Source: an uncultured Bacilli bacterium (GTDB taxonomy: Bacteria > Bacillota_I > Bacilli_A > RF39 > UBA660). Taken from it: a stretch of 10,431 bases of DNA. Location: positions 1 through 10,431 of the forward strand of contig CALVUU010000011.1 of the NCBI GenBank assembly GCA_944363655.1, written 5' to 3'. Position 1 is the first letter of the stretch. Every line of letters begins with the position of its first letter. The notes under the pieces were generated by a model. That model was not told the DNA's origin, did no database searches, and saw only the letters and a program-made list of their open reading frames with translations. Of the stretch, positions 6,703 through 10,431 are shown one piece after another. The position numbers were made by a program, and so were the translations under genes.

Positions 6703-7776
6703 TTAATCCTCCTTATTCTTTATTACAAACTTTACACCAAATTTATCCCATGTATATTTATTTTCAGCATTATTATTTAAAAATTCCTTTGGTACTATTA
6801 CTTCCATATCATAAGTAAATTTATTTTCATTAACATTTTCTTCGTTATCAAATTCATAAACAACTTTAAATCCCATATTATTTATAGTATTTATGGCATC
6901 ATTAAACTCAACTTCTTTATCTAATGAAACTAAAAACTTAATATATTCCTTATAATATTTATTATCAAACATTTTTAATAAACTTAGTTTCTTATCTAAT
7001 ACTTCATCTATATTTACTAAATAAATACTCATAACTCTATTACTTATTAATTCTTCCAATATATGAATACTAAGTAAATCTAGAGAAGTTTCTAATATCT
7101 TTGTTTGATAACTCTTTTTAACCTTTTTTACTAAAGCATCATCAAAATCATCTAACGCTGGAATACTATATTTAAAATCAACTAAATAATAATTAGAATC
7201 TTTAGTATAACTTATATACTCATTAAAACAATTATCACTTTTAAAATATTCAAAGAATCTACTATCTTCTTTAGTATTCTTCTTAATAGCATCAAATAAA
7301 CCATTAATACGAATCTTGTCATTAGCAAATACTTTCAATATTTTAGTTTTCTTAAAATAACTAAGCAAATATCTAAACTTAGTTTTAGTATCTTTAAAAT
7401 TACCATCAACTACATTAGTAGCAATATCCAAATAACATGAAGTACAAATAATAACGGAAAGTAAAAAAGTTTCATTTTTTAACTCTCGTAACATACCTTC
7501 TTTATTATTATTTTTACAATATTCAATTATCGACTGTAACACATAATTGATATTATCATTAGAATACTCAATTGGATTATCACGATGTATATTATTATCA
7601 AAGTAGTATTTATCGGCATATAATGATATTATTTCTTTAGAATAAACACTAAATTCTGATTTATTATTCCACATTTTATTTTCTTCTAATGTTATCAAAG
7701 ATTCCAATATTTTGGAATATTCCAAGAGATCTTTTTTCTTTTTTTCTACGTATTTATCGATAACACTTAAACTCAT
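6703..7776 (-). CDS. Unrecognised 357-aa protein, first gene of the McrB-like operon
   Basis: I do not recognise this family. The protein is soluble, Lys/Asn/Ile-rich and apparently mostly helical: Lys-rich N-terminal helices (about 1-30), helical stretches across 75-200 and 212-300, and a C-terminal region with strand-like segments (GFKVVYEFD 302-310, FTYDMEVIVP 320-329, KFGVKFVIKN 345-354). No transmembrane helix, signal peptide, nucleotide-binding loop or obvious catalytic motif was found. It starts at ATG 7774-7776, 5 nt after AGGTGA (7782-7787), behind an extended -10 promoter. Its last codons (AAT AAG GAG GAT TAA) double as the ribosome site of the ATPase gene, with only 2 nt between the genes, so the two are tightly coupled. 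Position suggests a regulatory, adaptor or target-recognition subunit of the ATPase complex, but the sequence itself does not show this. Confidence 0.7.
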   Translation of the reverse strand: MSLSVIDKYVEKKKKDLLEYSKILESLITLEENKMWNNKSEFSVYSKEIISLYADKYYFDNNIHRDNPIEYSNDNINYVLQSIIEYCKNNNKEGMLRELKNETFLLSVIICTSCYLDIATNVVDGNFKDTKTKFRYLLSYFKKTKILKVFANDKIRINGLFDAIKKNTKEDSRFFEYFKSDNCFNEYISYTKDSNYYLVDFKYSIPALDDFDDALVKKVKKSYQTKILETSLDLLSIHILEELISNRVMSIYLVNIDEVLDKKLSLLKMFDNKYYKEYIKFLVSLDKEVEFNDAINTINNMGFKVVYEFDNEENVNENKFTYDMEVIVPKEFLNNNAENKYTWDKFGVKFVIKNKED

Positions 7777-7803
7777 CTATGTCACCTAACCTATTCTTTT
7801 TAA

Positions 7804-7832
7804 ATTATACCAAACAAAAAAAGTATTTGCAA
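7804..7832 (-). promoter_or_regulatory. Extended -10 promoter of the McrB-like operon
   Basis: On the minus strand, TTGCAA (7827-7832) is followed by a 17-bp spacer and TATAAT (7804-7809), with TGG before the -10 box (extended -10). The start point would be near 7797, about 20 nt before the ATG of the 357-aa gene. The -35 box forms one arm of a dyad shared with the divergent promoter. Confidence 0.75.
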
Positions 7833-7845
7833 TAAGTCATTGCAA
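7827..7845. promoter_or_regulatory. Putative operator dyad between divergent promoters
   Basis: TTGCAAT, a 5-bp centre AAGTC, then ATTGCAA form a perfect 7-bp inverted repeat. Each outer hexamer TTGCAA is also the -35 box of one of the two divergent promoters, 17 bp from its -10. A dimeric regulator bound here could block both. The arms might instead be similar only because both are -35 elements. Confidence 0.5.
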
Positions 7846-7868
7846 AAATTGTCATCATAAGTTAAAAT
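7840..7868 (+). promoter_or_regulatory. Promoter of the rightward two-gene unit
   Basis: TTGCAA (7840-7845), a 17-bp spacer and TAAAAT (7863-7868) form a plausible sigma-A promoter. Its start point would be near 7875, giving a leader of about 20 nt that contains AGAAGG (7879-7884). The -10 box is weaker than that of the leftward promoter. Confidence 0.55.
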
Positions 7869-7893
7869 AATAATAGAAAGAAGGTAGTTAATT

Positions 7894-8586
7894 ATGAATA
7901 ATCTAGATAAATTTAGTGAACAAGATAAAGAAGTTATTGACATTGTAAATAGAAATTTTGCTAAGGCTAGATACGAAAGCATTAAACAAGAATCAAATTT
8001 AGATCAAAAAAAAATAAAATATCAACCTAGTTCTAAAAATAAGCCAAAAGATTTTCTTAAAAAAGCTATTATTGGAGTTGTAGCCAGTATTACTATTATA
8101 GGTATTGGAAACAAATTAGTTAAAAATGCTAATGAATATATGGATACATTAGACTTTAATACTCGTATTTCCCAATCTGTAATTGATAATACTTACTTTC
8201 CAGGTTCTTTACAAGAAGATGGAAAACCTGCGATTGCTTATAATCATGAAAAAGTTGCCCAAGACATACTAGAAGAAAATAAAGAATTAGATATAGATAC
8301 AAGAATATATGGAGCATATAACCAATTAAATGAACATGAAAAAGATTACAATATGGATTTAATAATGCAAGAATTACAAAAATTAGTTACTTCTACTCCC
8401 TTAGAATATACTGAGGCAGAAGTAAGAGCATGTGACCACTCTAGTTTTTCTGATTACCTAGCCAGTCTAGGTATGGATAAAGAAGAATATTTATCATTTA
8501 TGAAAGAAGTAAAACTTGCTTATAGTCAAAATGATACAACAAAAGTACAAGAACTATTAACTCAATTAACTGGTGGAGGAAGATAA
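7894..8586 (+). CDS. Unrecognised single-pass membrane protein (230 aa)
   Basis: No family recognised. A charged N-terminal region of about 55 residues is followed by one transmembrane helix (about 57-73, AIIGVVASITIIGIGN) flanked by lysines on both sides, then about 155 hydrophilic, mainly helical residues ending in LLTQLTGGGR. There is no cleavable signal pattern and no CxxC, Walker or catalytic motif; the single Cys180 sits in RACDHSS. By the positive-inside rule, topology is ambiguous. The start ATG has AGAAGG 9 nt upstream behind its own promoter. Its final codons (GGT GGA GGA AGA) provide the ribosome site for the next gene, and its TAA shares one base with that gene's ATG (TAATG), so the two are translated together. 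Its promoter overlaps the one for the McrB-like operon, so the two units may be regulated jointly. Confidence 0.7.
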   Translation: MNNLDKFSEQDKEVIDIVNRNFAKARYESIKQESNLDQKKIKYQPSSKNKPKDFLKKAIIGVVASITIIGIGNKLVKNANEYMDTLDFNTRISQSVIDNTYFPGSLQEDGKPAIAYNHEKVAQDILEENKELDIDTRIYGAYNQLNEHEKDYNMDLIMQELQKLVTSTPLEYTEAEVRACDHSSFSDYLASLGMDKEEYLSFMKEVKLAYSQNDTTKVQELLTQLTGGGR

Positions 8587-8831
8587 TGGAAGAAGTTAAA
8601 ATTATTGATTTAGAAAATGGAACATATGCTATTATCGATGAAATAAGCATCGATAATACAAAATATGTTTATTTAGCAAAAGAAGATAATCCTTTAGATT
8701 TTTGTATAAGAAAAACAATATTAGAAAATAATGAAGAATATTTAGTAAAACTTGATAACGATCAAGAATTTGAAAAGGCTGCAAAAATCTTTGTAGATAA
8801 ACATCAACAAGAATTAGTAGAATTTAATTAA
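8586..8831 (+). CDS. Small DUF1292-like protein (81 aa)
   Basis: A small acidic protein with no membrane segment. The pattern (IIDLENGTYAIIDEISID, then YVYLAKED, then EEYLVKLDNDQEFEKAAKIF) matches the general plan of the DUF1292/YrzB family: an N-terminal beta-rich part that includes a read-out strand YVYL, an acidic region, and a C-terminal helix after D-x-E-F. The family is widespread in Firmicutes and its molecular role is unknown. The match is by eye. The start codon overlaps the TAA of the previous gene by one base, with GGAGGA upstream inside that gene. A terminator hairpin begins 4 nt after its stop, so it closes a two-gene transcript. Confidence 0.65.
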   Translation: MEEVKIIDLENGTYAIIDEISIDNTKYVYLAKEDNPLDFCIRKTILENNEEYLVKLDNDQEFEKAAKIFVDKHQQELVEFN

Positions 8832-8860
8832 AAAATGCAACGTAAGTTGCAATTTTTTTA
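8830..8860. terminator. Bidirectional intrinsic terminator
   Basis: The stem TGCAAC (8836-8841) pairs with GTTGCA (8846-8851) around a GTAA (GNRA-type) tetraloop. A T-run (8853-8859) follows on the plus strand and an A-run (8830-8835, read as T on the minus strand) lies on the other side. It ends the rightward DUF1292-like gene and the leftward fibronectin protein, which converge here. Confidence 0.8.
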
Positions 8861-8865
8861 TATTT

Positions 8866-10431
8866 TTAGGCGATCCTGTAAGGATCGGTTGCTGAACCTG
8901 TTCCAGAAATAAACGTTACATCTGTGTTTAGATAGAAGGTAGGTCTGACACCGTAAGTGTTTCCACTAACGTCACGGCGATCAACGTTACCTTCCTCGCT
9001 TACGTTAAACGCATAGCTACCACGATCCAAATCTCTAGTTATTGTCCAGTCAGATTCCCCAGTGTACATCCAGTTGCTATTCCTTATTGTCGTAATGTTA
9101 TAAACTCTTAAATTCGTATTCCAATTATCTGGACTTGTGGCATATCCATAATCTGAGACATACATTAATCCGATCTTTGCATTATATGTTGTTGGAATTT
9201 CAGAACCTACTATTTCACTTAAATATACTATATTTACTGGAGCACTCAATATGTTTAAATATGTATTTCCTCCAACTTGCCAACTTGTTGTTGCTATTTT
9301 GCTTGACCATGTGCTTCCTAATCCATCTAAATATGTTCCATTTAATGTTCTAGTATTTAATGTACTATTACTCCATGTATTTGAACTCGACCCGCTCCAA
9401 TAATTACTTCCTATGCTTGTATTTTTTATCAATTTTACTTGATTATTAAATATTCCAATAATTCTATATAAATAACTTCTTGTACATGTTGCTGCATCCG
9501 AGCCAAAACATACATAGTTGTTTGGATTTGCTCCACTATATCTATATGAGTTATCTCCTGCTTCTTGATCCGCATTTGTATAACTTCCTTCTCCATCATG
9601 ATAATATAATCCATTTACTCCATCACCTTGATATACTTCTTCTTTGATATAATCAGCTAATGTGATTGGATTATCAGTCGTTGCGCTAACTGTTCTTTGA
9701 CTTGATTCATATCCTGCTGTATCTTCTACATATACTTTGAAGTTATATGTTGTCCCAGGGGATAAGTTAGTAAATGTATAACTACTACTTGTACTATTTA
9801 CCCAAGTTAAACCATTATTACTTGAATAATAATATCTACTTATACTATTACTTCCTCCACTTGCTGTTACATTTATAGTTACACTATCACTTGTTATATT
9901 GCTTGCTGTTACTCTACTTACACTTGGGTTTACATATGTTGTTGCTTGTGTTCTTGTTGCTACTGTTGATGTTCTTCCATTGCTATCTGTTACATATACT
10001 CTTAAATAATATGTTGCTCCACTTGTAAGTCCACTAAATGTATGAGTATTACTACTTGTTGTTGTATAATTACTTCCATTATCCCTTGAATAATGATAAC
10101 TTACTATATTACCATCTCCAGGGGTAGTACTAACACTTACTGTGATACTATTGGTTGTTGCTGATGAACTTATACTAATCGTTGGTAATTTATATGTATC
10201 TGTTCTTGCTGTTGTTTGATATATATTTGATTCTTCTCCTACACTATCTATGGCTTTTACTCTTATTGTATAACTTGTATTTTCTGTTAAATTACTAAAT
10301 ACATTACTTGTTTGATATGCACCACCATTGATTGAATATTCATAATGATCTATTGTATTTGTTCCATTTGTTCCACTTGGGGTTAATGTTATACTATTCC
10401 AAGTAGTACTTACACTTACATTTGATACTAC
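8866..10431 (-). CDS. C-terminal 521 residues of a fibronectin type III repeat surface protein (partial)
   Basis: The minus-strand frame is open from the right edge to the TAA at 8866-8868, so a TTG at 9432 is not the true start. Three fibronectin type III-like repeats of about 80-90 residues are visible. Each has a SITL/TVSV-type strand, YxYSxNNG or YHYSRDNG in the middle, and a closing motif such as FSNLTENTSYTIRVKAIDSVG, FSGLTSGATYYLRVYVTDSNG or FTNLSPGTTYNFKVYVEDTAG. After the last repeat comes a C-terminal domain of about 255 residues with DNSYRYSGANPNNYVCFGS, YLYRIIGIFNNQVKLIKN, SDWTITRD, NTYGVRPTFYL and a terminal SGTGSATDPYRI. That domain recurs at the ends of large surface proteins in uncultured gut Firmicutes/Mollicutes relatives (from memory). 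No LPXTG motif or C-terminal anchor is present, so attachment is either N-terminal or non-covalent. The final 60 or so codons have a clearly higher GC content than the rest. Confidence 0.85.
   Translation of the reverse strand, partial: VVSNVSVSTTWNSITLTPSGTNGTNTIDHYEYSINGGAYQTSNVFSNLTENTSYTIRVKAIDSVGEESNIYQTTARTDTYKLPTISISSSATTNSITVSVSTTPGDGNIVSYHYSRDNGSNYTTTSSNTHTFSGLTSGATYYLRVYVTDSNGRTSTVATRTQATTYVNPSVSRVTASNITSDSVTINVTASGGSNSISRYYYSSNNGLTWVNSTSSSYTFTNLSPGTTYNFKVYVEDTAGYESSQRTVSATTDNPITLADYIKEEVYQGDGVNGLYYHDGEGSYTNADQEAGDNSYRYSGANPNNYVCFGSDAATCTRSYLYRIIGIFNNQVKLIKNTSIGSNYWSGSSSNTWSNSTLNTRTLNGTYLDGLGSTWSSKIATTSWQVGGNTYLNILSAPVNIVYLSEIVGSEIPTTYNAKIGLMYVSDYGYATSPDNWNTNLRVYNITTIRNSNWMYTGESDWTITRDLDRGSYAFNVSEEGNVDRRDVSGNTYGVRPTFYLNTDVTFISGTGSATDPYRIA

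Noticed and set aside
7800..7982. Minus-strand 60-aa open frame over the divergent promoter region
   Set aside because: It overlaps the promoters and the start of the rightward gene in antisense and has no ribosome site.
8871..8887. Perfect inverted repeat cgatcc-tgtaa-ggatcg as a regulatory hairpin
   Set aside because: It encodes the conserved terminal TDPYRI residues and no T-run follows it. The real terminator lies just beyond at 8830-8860.
8866..9432. A separate 188-aa gene starting at TTG 9430-9432
   Set aside because: The same frame stays open upstream to the window edge, encoding fibronectin repeats and the conserved first part of the C-terminal domain, and the TTG has no ribosome site.

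Overview
The window is AT-rich DNA with Shine-Dalgarno sites, sigma-A type promoters with 17-bp spacers, and only TAA or TAG stops. Together with the repeat-rich surface proteins, this suggests an uncultured low-GC Firmicute, probably a gut bacterium near the Bacilli/Mollicutes (RF39-like) branch. That assignment rests on protein style and composition, not on a marker gene.

Layout. At the left edge is the N-terminus of an exported protein (minus strand), then a signal peptidase I gene with its own promoter and terminator. From 795 to 7776 lies a minus-strand block of five genes. In transcription order they are: an unrecognised 357-aa protein, a membrane-anchored McrB-like AAA+ ATPase, a DUF2357/McrC-like protein with no visible nuclease domain, a membrane protein whose outer part is a duplicated array of DxDxDG calcium-binding repeats, and a 517-aa protein with two RNxxxH (HEPN) motifs. 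The first four are separated by 2, 7 and 15 nt, and ribosome binding sites sit inside or across the preceding gene ends. The HEPN gene has a near-consensus promoter of its own. Two small plus-strand genes (a single-TM protein and a DUF1292-like protein) diverge from this block across an intergenic region that holds a perfect dyad over both -35 boxes. They end at a bidirectional terminator facing the C-terminus of a large fibronectin type III surface protein, which runs off the right edge.

How the genes may work together (inference). The ATPase, the McrC-like partner and the 357-aa protein would form a cytoplasmic machine held at the membrane by the ATPase's N-terminal helix. The repeat protein would link the cytoplasm to an outer calcium-dependent domain. 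The HEPN protein would be a separately promoted RNA-cleaving effector that replaces the missing McrC nuclease. This makes a candidate membrane-associated McrBC-like stress or defence system. No functional evidence is available from the sequence alone.
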